From Antedon mediterranea (lineage: Eukaryota > Echinodermata > Crinoidea > Comatulida > Antedonidae), in assembly GCF_964355755.1 (NCBI RefSeq), contig NC_092675.1:22668412-22732411 (forward strand): a DNA stretch of 64,000 nucleotides, read 5' to 3'. A program made the position numbers and the translations under genes. Below are positions 50,300 to 60,485 of this stretch, one piece after another (position 1 is the first letter of the stretch; each line of letters begins with the position of its first letter). The notes under the pieces were generated by a model. That model was not told the origin of the DNA, made no database searches, and saw only the letters and a list, made by a program, of their open reading frames with translations.

Positions 50300-50367
50300 G
50301 ATTTTTTTTTAATTTTAGTCAATCAAAACTAACAGCGATAAATACCGCCACTAACAGGTTTGATACA
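50300..50367 (-). mobile_element. 3' tail of the 5S SINE family
   Basis: On the minus strand ATCAAACCTGTTAGTGGCGG, then TATTTATCGCTGTTAGTTTT, matches the 3' block of the SINE at 14485-14865 with a few changes. An A-rich tail follows at 50300-50312. Only the tail is present, as expected of a 5'-truncated SINE or of the partner LINE. Confidence 0.7.
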
Positions 50368-50689
50368 TAAAACAATACAACATCAAAATACGGTTAATTA
50401 TAACCGAAAAATCGATAAATATTGTTAGGGTGTGTTTACGCAGTCAAAAGTTACCGGATAATTATCCAATAAAAGTTAGCCGATAGCATGGACAAAAAGA
50501 ATTGTTCATGCCGATAGTAACCGATAAGAGGTTCCGCTCAAGATTATCGGATCATTTCTGACAAATCCGAGTCTGTTGCCTATAGTAATGGACGAGTCTG
50601 TCAAAACGCCACAAACAAGTGTTTTTTTAAACTACTCGTATTCATATTATATTCCATATATTCATAAACCTGTACATTAAATCTATATT
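50368..50689. other. non-coding, possible MITE remnant
   Basis: Near 50430-50560 GTGTTTACGCAGTCAAAAG is followed by repeats of CCGATAA and TTATCGG words in both orientations, suggesting a decayed inverted-repeat element. No clear ends. Confidence 0.35.
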
Positions 50690-50885
50690 TGTTTCAAAAT
50701 TAAAAAATCAAAAATTAAAAAAACTCTTGTCTCGTGTACAAAAATGAAGCTTTTTGTGCAATTAATTGAATTTGAAAAATGCAAATTCAGTTTACTTGTT
50801 ACCGTACGTTAAGACTGCTCAGGCTTTTGAAAATTGTCTCCTATCTTTTAACACTTAGAGGTCTGAAAATAATAACTATTTCGGC
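50690..50885 (+). repeat. dispersed repeat copy 1 (inverted partner at 55255)
   Basis: Blocks AACTCTTGTCTCGTGTACAA, TTCAGTTTACTTGTTACCG, AGACTGCTCAGGCTTTTGAA and TAGAGGTCTGAAAAT occur in the same order on the opposite strand at 55255-55455. Function unknown; probably two copies of one transposon. Confidence 0.7.
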
Positions 50886-51179
50886 CCATGTTAAAAGAAT
50901 ACTACAAAATTAAGTTTCTTTTTTTTGTAATTTGTGAGGTTATTTATAAACCGATTTTTCTTGAATTTCAATAGGCATGTTCTGTAAGTATATACCTTGT
51001 ATTGTATTGTATCATGCTAATGAGCAAACATACAAAGAAAGTACTATTCTATTTTGCCAAGTAATACATTAGTATATATCTATTACTGTAGAATCACTGT
51101 ATTATTGCAATAAGGCACGATTTACAAATAGTTTCTTTCCAGGATCTATTAGAGCCTTAAATATGATGTAGACACATTT

Positions 51180-51317
51180 TTTTTGTAATGTTTTTGTTTT
51201 TGAGTTCGTGTTGTGCCCGTTGGATATTGTGCTCCGCCAACAGAGCAAACAGAATTTCTATGTTTTTCCTAAAACAAATGATAATAAATGATACTTGACT
51301 TGACTTGACTTGACTTA
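51180..51317 (+). mobile_element. LINE-like 3' UTR with (CTTGA)n tail
   Basis: The sequence runs through GTTCGTGTTGTGCCCGTTGG and AATGATAATAAATGATACTT, ending in four to five copies of TTGAC at 51294-51317. A pentanucleotide microsatellite right after an AATAAA-like site is typical of CR1/L2-type LINE 3' ends. No coding part remains. Confidence 0.45.
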
Positions 51318-52074
51318 ATGATGATACAAGATTCAATTTATTTTGTCCAAATATTAAAATGGAAACTAAAATGTGAGTACATTTCATTAAAAAAACATAT
51401 GAATAAAACTGATGATTTTGATGTTTATCTGCCCAAAACTGTATGTATAAGATGAATGGTTACATAGAATGCTGGTGACATTTGACGCTGATGTGATACG
51501 TTTGTGTAGTACGGTATGAGTGTAAAGCTTGGTTCTTTTGAAGGAATAGGCCTATATAATATGTTTCTAGTGCAGGTGTTTAAAGTCTTTGCTTTCTTGA
51601 TTGTCTTCAAGTACCAACAAAATTATTTCATCGAGGGCCTCTTCAAGTCAGATGTAGGCCTAACGGATGTTAACTGTTAGAGCTACCCTTGTAAAAAGAA
51701 GTTGACAAATTAATCTTGATAGATCATAATGAGTGACGCAAACTATTGTTGGGCTCAAGAAAGCATGTTTACACTTTAAAAAAAGTATTGTTTAAAATCT
51801 TTTTGATAAATTGTTCGAATTGCGCATTTTTGTTAATACTTTTTCTGGGGTTTTGTGTTTACAATTGATAGTACTGTATTTGTTTTTTATAGTAGCAGTT
51901 GCCTGATTAGTTCAACTTCGAAGTTGGTGTAGACATTTGCATCTTTGCAAAATAAAATGTTCTATAATAATTTGTTCCTTATTATTATTATAACGCAGGT
52001 TGAGGGCGCTAAATATAACATTTACGAGATCGAAGGTGGTGGCGTAAGCCATAGAAAATAAAAAAATGTTATAA
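51318..52074. other. non-coding stretch
   Basis: AT-rich with no supported gene. Confidence 0.5.
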
Positions 52075-52315
52075 TGGTGTGCTCGCCCTGCCTCATCACT
52101 AGGCCTATAGCCCTGTCAGTCGTTCCACCACATGAGATCTATTGATGTTGCCGCCATATGATGTGCTGAAAAGGGGGACGTATCATTTTATGAACTCAAA
52201 ACACAGTAGCTCGCATATCTTTTACTCTAGTCCACCACCAGCGTGGTATTCGAACCCACGACATTCGTGTTGTTGACACGGCGCTCAGTCGACTGAGCTA
52301 ACCGGTCAACTTGAT
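52075..52315 (-). mobile_element. possible tRNA-derived SINE
   Basis: On the minus strand, 52313 down to 52242 shows a tRNA-like head: TTAGCTCAGTCGACTGAGC (D-arm/A-box) and GTGGGTTCGAATACCAC (T-arm/B-box). The anticodon-like loop is TCAACAA between CGTG and CACG. The acceptor ends do not pair, so it is not a functional tRNA. A non-tRNA body runs on to about 52075. This is the standard layout of a tRNA-derived SINE. Confidence 0.6.
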
Positions 52316-52442
52316 TATAAAAAGGTTAATACAAGCTCCGTTCTTTCAAGACGACGTTCATGAATATGCATATTTATGACGCCACAATGAACGTAATATT
52401 AATATGAAGCACGTATAAATAGACTCAGCTGTTCAGTCATGT

Positions 52443-52515
52443 ACTGTGGCGTAACGGGTACATGCGTGCTATGTTTAGAGTACTCACAGCTCTAGCCCGG
52501 GTTGGAATCTCTACG
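52443..52515 (+). mobile_element. second tRNA-like pol III unit
   Basis: GTGGCGTAACGGGTACATGC (A-box-like, GCGT/ATGC stem) is followed by CCCGGGTTGGAATC (B-box-like) and a T7 run that could terminate RNA polymerase III. The anticodon stem is imperfect with an 8-base loop. Probably a decayed tRNA pseudogene or SINE head. Confidence 0.4.
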
Positions 52516-52901
52516 GATTTTTTTAAAATGGAAAATAAATATTGTTTTTGTTTTAATTTGAAGAGATATATTTAGAATGCTAATTTATGAAATATAATTA
52601 GGCTATCTTTCCGATTCCTACCGTCACACAAATTTAGAAATATAGCTGCTAGGTCCTCATAAATATCACTTATAATAAAAATAAATAAACTAATAATAAA
52701 AATATTAATAATAAGGATGATGGAAAGAAATCTTATGTAGGGGAAATTTACTGTAGGCGGAGATATGCACTCTCGGAGTGCCGTTCTAGTTTTATTTTTA
52801 GATGGGACCAGAAACAAATAAAGAAACACAATGTCGGCGTAATAAACATTGAATGGCCAGTGATAGAACATCCATTAAATTTAAATTTGAATTTATTTCA
52901 G

Positions 52902-53063
52902 TGTTCCGAATTTGCCTGTGATTGCTGCACATTCCTGAAGCGATATTCGGAACACTGTCCAGAAAAGTTATTTAGTAGGCCTATTTGGGAAGAAGGTATC
53001 GCCGCTGGACAGTTCGGTGCGTTTTGGAATAATTTAAGTGTAAATAAAAAAAAAACAATTTAA
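52902..53063 (+). CDS. candidate cysteine-rich exon
   Basis: A strong acceptor, TTGAATTTATTTCAG (AG at 52900-52901), opens a frame beginning CSEFACDCCTFLKRYSEHCP and later PIWEEGIAAGQFGAFWNN, closing at 53063. A donor GAAG|GTATCG at 52995 could end it early (94 bp, phase 1). Five cysteines in 19 residues suggest a disulfide-rich or metal-binding piece. The first bases form an 11-bp hairpin with 52945-52955. No family is recognised, so it may be a fortuitous frame in repeat DNA. Confidence 0.3.
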   Translation, partial: CSEFACDCCTFLKRYSEHCPEKLFSRPIWEEGIAAGQFGAFWNNLSVNKKKTI

Positions 53064-53135
53064 AATTAGTTTGAATGCATGTAAATAGGATCGGTTTGTT
53101 TAGCGATATATTATATAATTGTTTATATTATACTT

Positions 53136-53410
53136 AAGCGTGGTTCCCAACCGACGACGTGACAGTGCTGCAAACATCGCTACGGGAAATCAAATTAGTG
53201 ATTTCACGCAACACAACGCAATGCAAAAGAACACCGGAAAACATAAATAGGCCTACAGCACGTACTAAAATGTACGCGGGGTGATCCCGGACACAGTCTA
53301 CGACAACTAACGTTTACGACGACGATTTCACGCAGGCGGGGGCAAACACAATTATTGGAAGGGCATTTGCTTATGTTGCGTAGGTTGCGTCGCTAGTGGG
53401 AACCAAGCTT
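53136..53410. mobile_element. MITE family B, copy 1
   Basis: Ends AAGCGTGGTTCCCA and TGGGAACCAAGCTT are inverted. The interior carries GATTTCACGCAGGCGGGGGC and TTGCGTCGCTAGTG. 275 bp, non-coding. Flanks TTA and TAG do not give an exact target duplication. Confidence 0.75.
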
Positions 53411-53568
53411 AGCTGCATTATTTTTCGGGTTGATGACAACATATATTGATACTTTTTCAATAATAGCATAATAATAGCATCCTCTATCCCATGTCAGTCT
53501 AGGCCTAATTGCCTTTTTGGCGGCGGAAGTTGTGACTATCGTTGTTGGATCGTCGAAACTAAAAAGAT

Positions 53569-53795
53569 AAGCGTGGTTTCCACTAGCGACGCAAACGTAA
53601 CGCAACGCTATGACGTATTGACGCAAAGTGCTGTATTGCGTAATTCACAAGTGGGAACCAACGACGCAACAGTGCTGGGAAAATCGCAGGTTTGATTTCA
53701 CGCAGGCGGGGGCAAACACAATGATTGAATGGGCATTTTCTTACCATGCGTAGATTGCGTTACGTTGCGTCGCTAGAGTGGGGGAACCAAGCTAT
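53569..53795. mobile_element. MITE family B, copy 2
   Basis: Left end AGCGTGGTTTCCACTAGCGA and right end TCGCTAGAGTGGGGGAACCA (then AGCT) form the TIRs. The trinucleotide ATA flanks both sides, a 3-bp duplication as in PIF/Harbinger insertions. The interior matches copy 1. Confidence 0.75.
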
Positions 53796-53932
53796 AGAAA
53801 CAAACACTGGACGCAATGTTCCCGAAAACACCGGTAGGTGGCGCTGTACACGACTTACCAAAGAACTTATGACTTCTTTGCTTTTACTGAACACTCTCAA
53901 AATATACTGTAGTACTTTCGTAGTGAAAAATC

Positions 53933-53954
53933 AGGGAAGAGTTAACTCTTCCCT
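53933..53954. repeat. perfect 22-bp palindrome
   Basis: AGGGAAGAGTT followed directly by AACTCTTCCCT. It shares its stem with the hairpin at 24745-24775. Confidence 0.9.
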
Positions 53955-54009
53955 GTGAAAAATCAGGCAATCACCTAGTTCAGATAAGTTCAGAGTTCAA
54001 GTTCAGATA

Positions 54010-54909
54010 ATATTTATTTAGATAATAATGAATGAATATATACAAAATAGAAAAAAGATATTAAAGTGAACATAGATAAAGCAGTAATTGGTAGTCATTA
54101 TTATCATGGATCCCTTCTAGAAGTTAAAAACTTGTCTCGTAGGGACCCACAACAAAACACATTACTAAAAAAATAAAAATAACCTAGAATATATAATTAT
54201 ATAATTTAGGATAAAAAATTACAGTATAATAACGTAACTAACATCTTCTTTATAAATTATATAAATAATTATAAATGAAATAACTACCGATATTGGTAAA
54301 TGAAAAAAAAAAATATGTATACATAAATTATAATTCCAGTATATATATAGTATATACTATATATACATTATATATAGTATAGATTAAAGATTGCAATAAT
54401 AAACAACAACTAATATTTTGTGTAAGACATAAATAGTATATGAGTATAAATAATGATAATAAGCATATTAACTAAGCAGTATAATATTTAGATATATAAT
54501 GATTCTTTAACTTTTTTCGGAAAGTAAATAATGATATTGACGTTTTGATATTTGGTGGGATATGATTCCACAAATTAGGACCTGATATAGTTATAAAAAA
54601 TTTAGTTTTAGTAAGTCTAGCAAAAGGAATGTTTAAATGAGAAGTTCTTAAATTGTAATTGTGAAATTTGGTACGTTTACAGAGCATATCAATCATAGAA
54701 ATAGGAAGTTGATTTTTAAAATAATTAAACATAAAACTGGCAACTTTAACATTGTGGATATCCGTTAATTTTAATATACCAAGACGTTTAAAAAGGGGTT
54801 CAGATGAGGTTCTATATGGTGAAAAAGTAATAATTCTAGCTGCACGTTTTTGTAATTTAGTTAATCTAGCAATATTAGAAGAGTAATCTGCAGCCCAAAT
54901 AATGTTACA
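54010..54909 (-). mobile_element. 5'-truncated LINE, minus strand
   Basis: The minus-strand frame from about 54909 reads CNIIWAADYSSNIARLTKLQ, then KRAARIITFSPYRTSSEPLF, and later GPNLWNHIPPNIKTSISLFT, stopping at 54472. This is the complete region after the reverse transcriptase core of a LINE ORF2 protein: LxKLQKRAxRII, then LWNxIPxxIKxSxSLxxF. About 460 bp of 3' UTR follow. The open frame extends upstream into unrelated DNA (54910-55248), including a T13 run in element orientation at 54911-54923 that probably marks the 5' truncation point. It inserted between two oppositely oriented copies of MITE family B. Confidence 0.85.
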
Positions 54910-54967
54910 AAAAAAAAAAAAAATTCCCCAGATATGTATTTGACATTGTATCGCATGGAACGCCTCA

Positions 54968-55092
54968 AAGCTTGGTAATTTGGTTCCCACTAGCGACGCA
55001 CCGTAACGCAACATACGCAACGTAAGAAATGCCCTTTCAATAAATGTGTTTGCCCCTGCCTGCGTGAAATCAAACCTGCGATGTTTGCAGAA
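54968..55092 (-). mobile_element. MITE family B, half copy
   Basis: GGTTCCCACTAGCGACGCA through TGCGTGAAATCAAACCTGCG is the reverse complement of the right half of the copy at 53569-53795. The other half is absent. Confidence 0.75.
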
Positions 55093-55254
55093 CTTTTGCA
55101 TCGAAACGCTGAAAAACATACGAAACAGTATATATCTTAGCCAAAAAGTAAATTTTATGATTTTATTTAAATAACCTGTGTCGTCACAAAGAACGTCATC
55201 TTTATCTTTTGGGAGGCAATCCGGACCACGGTCCCAATTCTGGACCACTTTTTA

Positions 55255-55455
55255 GTATAATTTTCAGACCTGCTAGAGTGTTAAAATATTAGGACAGAAT
55301 TTTCAAAAAGCTGGCGAGCAGTCTTTCAGTAACAAGTAAACTGAAATTTCATTTTCTCGAGAACTAGAGAGAACTGTCCAAAAACCTTCATTTTTGTACA
55401 AGAGGCAAGAGTTATAATTTGTGAATCGTAATTTTAAAACACAATTTCATTTAAT
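55255..55455 (-). repeat. dispersed repeat copy 2
   Basis: Reverse-orientation partner of 50690-50885: ATTTTCAGACCTGC, GCGAGCAGTCTTTCAGTAAC, AAGTAAACTGAAAT and TTGTACAAGAGGCAAGAGTT. Confidence 0.7.
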
Positions 55456-55577
55456 TTACAAGAAGTTTCGATCAGAAAGATCACCTATAATACGTCAAAG
55501 TTGTTATTATTTTAAAATGCTTTGTTTTACAATTTTGTCGATTTAATTGTGTGTTTATACTCTACAGTAGTTATTTC

Positions 55578-55827
55578 CAACAGGACATTGACCTCGCCTT
55601 GCAAAGATATGAACTCTCAACATTCCTTGTATTTGATCTTATGTCTGGCTGCGACAAATACCAACAGTACTGTACTATTCTCAGCAGCAAACTTAGGTAG
55701 GTAGGATAGGAGTCTGTGAGTGTGACCCAAGGCAATCTAACAACAGGACATTGAGCTCGCCTTGCCAAGACTCCTTTTATTTGATCTTATGTCTGGCTGC
55801 GACAAATAATACCACCAGTACTGTACT
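55578..55827. repeat. two diverged direct repeats
   Basis: CAACAGGACATTGA...TGATCTTATGTCTGGCTGCG...CAGTACTGTACTAT occurs at 55578-55680 and again at 55740-55827. The copies differ by small internal deletions and are about 160 bp apart. Confidence 0.85.
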
Positions 55828-56865
55828 ATGTACATATTTTCTACGGCTCAGTGTCTGGTAAGGGGCCTGCTACTGATCATGCTGCTGCCACAGCTAAACC
55901 CTTTAATATTTGGAGCTCAGCATCCTGTTGGACGTCTGGTTTTCTGTAAAGTCTGGTATTCGGAATGCGCTTTTAATGGGAAAAGGGAATTTGTGATCTT
56001 TTAATGATTAGTCCCTCAAGAAAAGTCTGGTTGGGAGAGTTTCCGGACCTGGGCAGAGTCAGATGTATTAACAGAAATTCGTTTGGTTAGAAAGGAGACT
56101 GAAGAAAGTAAATACGAGTATGTAAACTGAAAACTTGTTTATTACATCCAATAGGTTTCTATGACAACTGAAGATACAAATTCTACTTTATGTCAATCAA
56201 TAATGTGCAATAGACATTTTATCAATAGCAAACAGACAGACAAAAGTAAATAACGCACAATTGGGAATTGGTTATTAAGAATAGCAGATCTGCGCATATT
56301 GATGACAAATCGACATCAGCAGGCTGGGTCATGAAGACCTAACACAATTCTGGGATGAAATGTCTACCAGTAATTTGAAAAAGCTCAGATGAAAGCAAAA
56401 ACTTGTCTAAATGCTGTATATAGACTGACTTGGAGCACTAATAATTTCACACATACATACATTATACATACATACATACATATTCCCACACATATTACAG
56501 TAATAATTATGATTTTATTTGGAAACTGAAAAATGTATTGATCCAGTGGGTTTGTAATTTCGATTTTGGTACAGATTTGGATTTTACTTTACCAGATCCA
56601 ATAATTGCTTCAAAAATCTTTATATTAGAATTACACATATTTATATAAAATATTGAAATTGTTTCCAAACCAACAGAAATGGAAAATATACTGTAGCAAC
56701 CATCATTTAATCTGTTTTATAATTAAAATATTGCTATAAAAATGCTTACATTATAAATTAAAGATGCAATAATATAAAAACGGTGAGATTAAATGTCCAC
56801 TTGTTGTCATAATGACAGGTTCTTTCACTGTTTTAGAAATGAACTGAAACTGTTTATGAAATAAA
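55828..56865. other. non-coding stretch
   Basis: A (CATA)n run lies at 56452-56481. No gene is seen. The distal part could be far 3' sequence of the 14-3-3 gene, but no evidence supports this. Confidence 0.45.
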
Positions 56866-57382
56866 AAATAAAAAAACAGAAAAAAAAATGTATTTTCCAT
56901 TTGGTTTCCTGTGTTTTTAGAAGAAAAACTATCTAATTTTAAAGGTAGCACCAATTGAAAAAAAAAATTAATTGAGGTCTCTTCATAAAAAAAAAAAAAA
57001 ACAGAAACAATAATGTATTTTCCATTTGGTTTCCTGTGTTTTTAGAAGAAAAACTATCTAGTTTTAAAGGTAGCACCAATTGAAAAAAAAAATTAATTGA
57101 GGTCCTGAAATTAAGGATAACTCTTCATTAAATAAATAAATAAAAAAAAAACAGAAACTAAGATGTATTTTCCATTTGGTTTCCTGTGTTCTTAGAAGAA
57201 AAACTATCTAGTTTTAAAGGTAGCACCAATTCGAAAAAAAAATTAATTGAGGTCCTGAAATTAAGGATAACTCTTCATTAAATTAAAAAAAAAAAAAACA
57301 GAAACAAAGATGTATTTTCCATTTGGTTTCCTGTGTTCTTAGAAGAAAAACTATCTAGTTTTAAAGGTAGCACCAATTGAAA
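56866..57382. repeat. tandem repeat, four copies of 125-150 bp
   Basis: The block ATGTATTTTCCATTTGGTTT begins copies at 56888, 57013, 57163 and 57309. Each copy continues with AGAAGAAAAACTATCTAGTT, then AAAGGTAGCACCAATTGAAA and oligo(A) runs. Length differences come from a 22-bp deletion in copy 1 and from A-run variation. It lies 265 bp beyond the 14-3-3 stop codon, so it may fall inside or just past its 3' UTR. Confidence 0.95.
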
Positions 57383-57646
57383 AAATAACCGAAAATTATA
57401 AATGAATTTAGCATGGTTGTTTTAAGTCAATTGTTACGCAGCTACAGTACTGTAACTAACTTGTATGAGGATAACACAACATATAAAATAATTGTTGTTA
57501 ATAGAGAAGTATATTACAGTACTAAATAAATTTGTCCTTTAATGATGGTAGTTTTGACAGATTAAATGTTTTTTTGGTTCAGATAGCACACAAGAAAGTA
57601 TCGCCAGTTTGTGTTTGATACGTTGGTGACCAAGAGGTTGTTATTC

Positions 57647-58369
57647 TTAATCAGCATCTTCGCCTTCATGTTCGCTTTCACTTGTCCAGAGCGTCAGGTT
57701 GTCTCTTAGTAGTTGCATGATTAGGGTGGAGTCTTTGTAAGAATCTTCTGTGAGCTGGTCAAGTTCTGCAATAGCCTCGTCAAAGCTACTCTTGGCCAGT
57801 TCGCATGCTTCCTTAACTTCTCCCTTCATTTCGTAGAAGAAAACAGAGTAGTTGAGTGCAAGACCTAGACGGACTGGATCAGTTGCTACCATTGGAACAC
57901 CGTAGGCTTCTTTATATGCTTCGCCAGCAGCTTCTATTTCTTTTTTCTTCTCCTCATCTTCAGATACTTCGGCAGCATAACGATGGTAATCTCCTTTCAT
58001 TTTATAATAAAATACATAATCCTCTTTGTTTTCTTCTTTGACAATTTTATCATTCAGAGTCTCAATAAGCCCCCACACTCTTGTACAGATTTTCTTTAAT
58101 TCTTCAACGATGTCTTTCTTGAAATTTGCTGCTAGCTCTTTTTTGCGACCTTCATGTTTCTGTTCCATTGACGTTATTACTCGCCATGCCGAACGCTTTG
58201 CACCTGCAATATTTTTGAAAGCTACTGAAAATAGGTTGCGTTCCTCTACTTGAAGCTTTTCATTGGTAACGTCCTTGATAACCTCTTCCATAGAATTTGC
58301 CATATCATCGTACCGTTCTGCTTGCTCGGCCAACTTGGCCATCTCAACATATTCCTTCCTAGACTTCAT
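57647..58369 (-). CDS. 14-3-3 family protein, divergent
   Basis: Complete 240-residue 14-3-3 protein, usual length 240-255. These are dimeric, all-helical cytosolic adaptors that bind phosphoserine or phosphothreonine motifs in many signalling partners. It starts MKSRKEYVEMAKLAEQAERY (the conserved dimer-forming helix), has signature RNLFSVAFKNI at 44-54 and YKDSTLIMQLLRDNLTLWTS near the end, and an acidic tail. The phosphate-binding residues are kept: K52, R59, R130 and Y131. FYYKMKGDYHRY resembles the epsilon type, but the middle (IETLNDKIVKEENKEDYVF, YGVPMVATDPVRLG) is unusual, so it is a diverged paralogue. The coding region has no introns. The ATG at 58369 is the first after a splice acceptor. 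Phosphopeptide binding is expected from the residues; specific partners cannot be deduced. Confidence 0.96.
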   Translation of the reverse strand: MKSRKEYVEMAKLAEQAERYDDMANSMEEVIKDVTNEKLQVEERNLFSVAFKNIAGAKRSAWRVITSMEQKHEGRKKELAANFKKDIVEELKKICTRVWGLIETLNDKIVKEENKEDYVFYYKMKGDYHRYAAEVSEDEEKKKEIEAAGEAYKEAYGVPMVATDPVRLGLALNYSVFFYEMKGEVKEACELAKSSFDEAIAELDQLTEDSYKDSTLIMQLLRDNLTLWTSESEHEGEDAD

Positions 58370-58388
58370 TTCTGTAATAAAGATAGAA
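58370..58388 (-). promoter_or_regulatory. splice acceptor just before the 14-3-3 ATG
   Basis: On the minus strand CTATCTTTATTACAG is followed by AA and then ATG. This is a consensus acceptor (AG at 58373-58372), implying an intron within the 5' UTR and a promoter further upstream at higher coordinates. The donor was not located. Confidence 0.6.
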
Positions 58389-60086
58389 GGAAAAAATGCT
58401 GTTAGTGTTTGTTTTATAGTTAGTGTTACACTTCTTTATGTACGTAAACACTATGTTGTTGTTACCAGATTGCAACCAATTTCATTTAAAAAAGGTCGCA
58501 CAAATTGGAGATATTAACTTCATGATAGTACAGTATAGCGAATTATTGCTACAGTGAAGACATCATCAGGATTTGGTACGACATACTACTATCCATTTTG
58601 TATTCAATAAAATATGGTGCTTCACAATGACAATATGATCCAATACGATGGACGATTAACATGAGTATGGTACTTTAATATGAATTTGAAAATGGTCATT
58701 CGTCATTCATAGCCAAATTCTTAAATGTGGGAAAAAGGAATAAGCCCCCTCCACCCCCTTCTACATAAATTAACGTCCAGTTTTGTAGGTGGGATTATAC
58801 CAGCGACTCAAAAGTGTAGGCTAGATACTCACAATTTCACCGACAAAGGGTGCAATTTACATCATTTGTGGCAAAATTAAAATTTTCTGTGATGCAGATA
58901 TTTTAATCCGTGATAGATCTGTAATCCAACTTTAATTTTGCCACTTTGTAGATAGAAATTTGTCCCAAAGAGCATTCATCTGTGTTTTAATTCAATGTAC
59001 AAAGGTCCTTATTACACGTTATATTTTAAAGAAAATTTTTAAATTGTTTAAACATAATTTTTTAAAGATGGTTCTGCTTTCAGTTTTATTAGTGTTGTTA
59101 CCAAAAAATCACTGATTTTTTAAGGCATCAAACATGTGTACAGTAGTAGTCTGGGTTGGGACAGTGGGAAAGCCACTTCGCGTTTTGACCGTTAAATCGT
59201 GTAAAATCGACTTACTTCCGCATTGACGATTTTGAAGCGCCACCTATCGTTGAAAACTGAAACCACGATTTTTCGTCGCCTAGCAAATAAGTGCTGTTTT
59301 ATTTTAAGCTCTCATGAATATTTAAGAACCGCCCAACATTACCTATTATGGTAAAAGCATTTCCTAATAAGTATTATTGAATAACCAATCGGTTTCCTTC
59401 AAAGAAACCGAAGCTAATACAATACATTCGGCGACTGAAGTCGGGACTCGTGAAATTTATAAATGTGGTACGATTTGACTAATGTTTTGTTGTCCATTTT
59501 CTGAATAGTCGGAGGTGCATCCCAACAAATTAAAAAAATTATAATCAATTGTTTTATCAAGAATAATATTAGTTTAATCGAGTATGATATATTTCTATCC
59601 TGTTCAAAATTTGTTGATGTATTCTCAGGCCTCGAAAGGTAGGTACATTTTCTAGTTGTGAGCGTGGTTTCGGCAACGCGAGACACGTGTGTCAGTATAG
59701 GCGATAGCGAGACGTGTCTTGTACTGTGTTGATGCTGATCCGATAGTCGTTAAGTTGTACTGATTACGAGTATCATTGGTCCTGGCCGGCCTAGCCTGGT
59801 GATCTGATCCCCGCAAAAAAAAAAAAACTTTTTTCCAATCAGTATTAATATTATTATTTTGTTTTTCATTTATTATTTGATTTATTAGGCTCAATAGATG
59901 CCTAGCTAGACTACTAGTAGGCCTAGATTATATAAATAATAATAGTAAATACTGTAATTTAATTAATAAAATACAGCTTCCATTTGCCTTACTTTTATGT
60001 CATCATATAATATTATAATTATATATACAACCAGACATTAACATTTTTTTAAAAATAATATTTATTATTTTTTCTGACACTTTCAG
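58389..60086. other. presumed 14-3-3 5' region and upstream DNA
   Basis: The balanced-composition patch at 59640-59800 (GCGAGACACGTGTGTCAG, CCTGGCCGGCCTAGCC) could hold the untranslated first exon and promoter of the 14-3-3 gene, or of a plus-strand transcript. AAAG|GTAGGTAC near 59640 is a strong plus-strand donor. Unassigned otherwise. Confidence 0.3.
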
Positions 60087-60485
60087 GAATCGTTGTTGAT
60101 GATGCAGAGTTTTTGTGACTTCAAACTGAGAGTGAAGTGGATAAAAAGATGACACCGGTACCTACAGACATTGTCATACCCAAACTATAATTTAATTATT
60201 TAAAACAAAATGTTGAATTACAAATATGTATGTTGCAGAGGATTTAGATGAATTACAATACAAATATTTATGTTGAATGCAAACCTACTACACTATACTC
60301 TGTAAATTATGTTATTGTCATGTGGTAGACCTTAAAAATTGAATATTTATTGTATGTTAGGCCTATTTTATATTTTATTAATACTGTATTAGTTTAATAT
60401 TACTATTATTATAATTTATATTATACAGTACTAGTTTGTACATGTTTTTACCAAAAAAAAATGAATAAATAATTTGTTATTCAAT
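60087..60485 (+). other. possible plus-strand terminal exon
   Basis: The acceptor TTTTTTCTGACACTTTCAG (AG at 60085-60086) is strong. The sequence ends with AATAAA at 60464-60469 followed by a T/G-rich stretch, a good polyadenylation site. All three frames close within 70 bases, so it would be mostly untranslated or a non-coding RNA. Confidence 0.25.

Noticed and set aside
52242-52313. Functional tRNA-Val gene
   Set aside because: The acceptor stem does not pair, position 33 is C, and a SINE-like body follows.
54910-55248. N-terminal extension of the LINE frame at 54472-55248
   Set aside because: It reads through a T-run and MITE family B DNA; the LINE homology begins only at about 54909.
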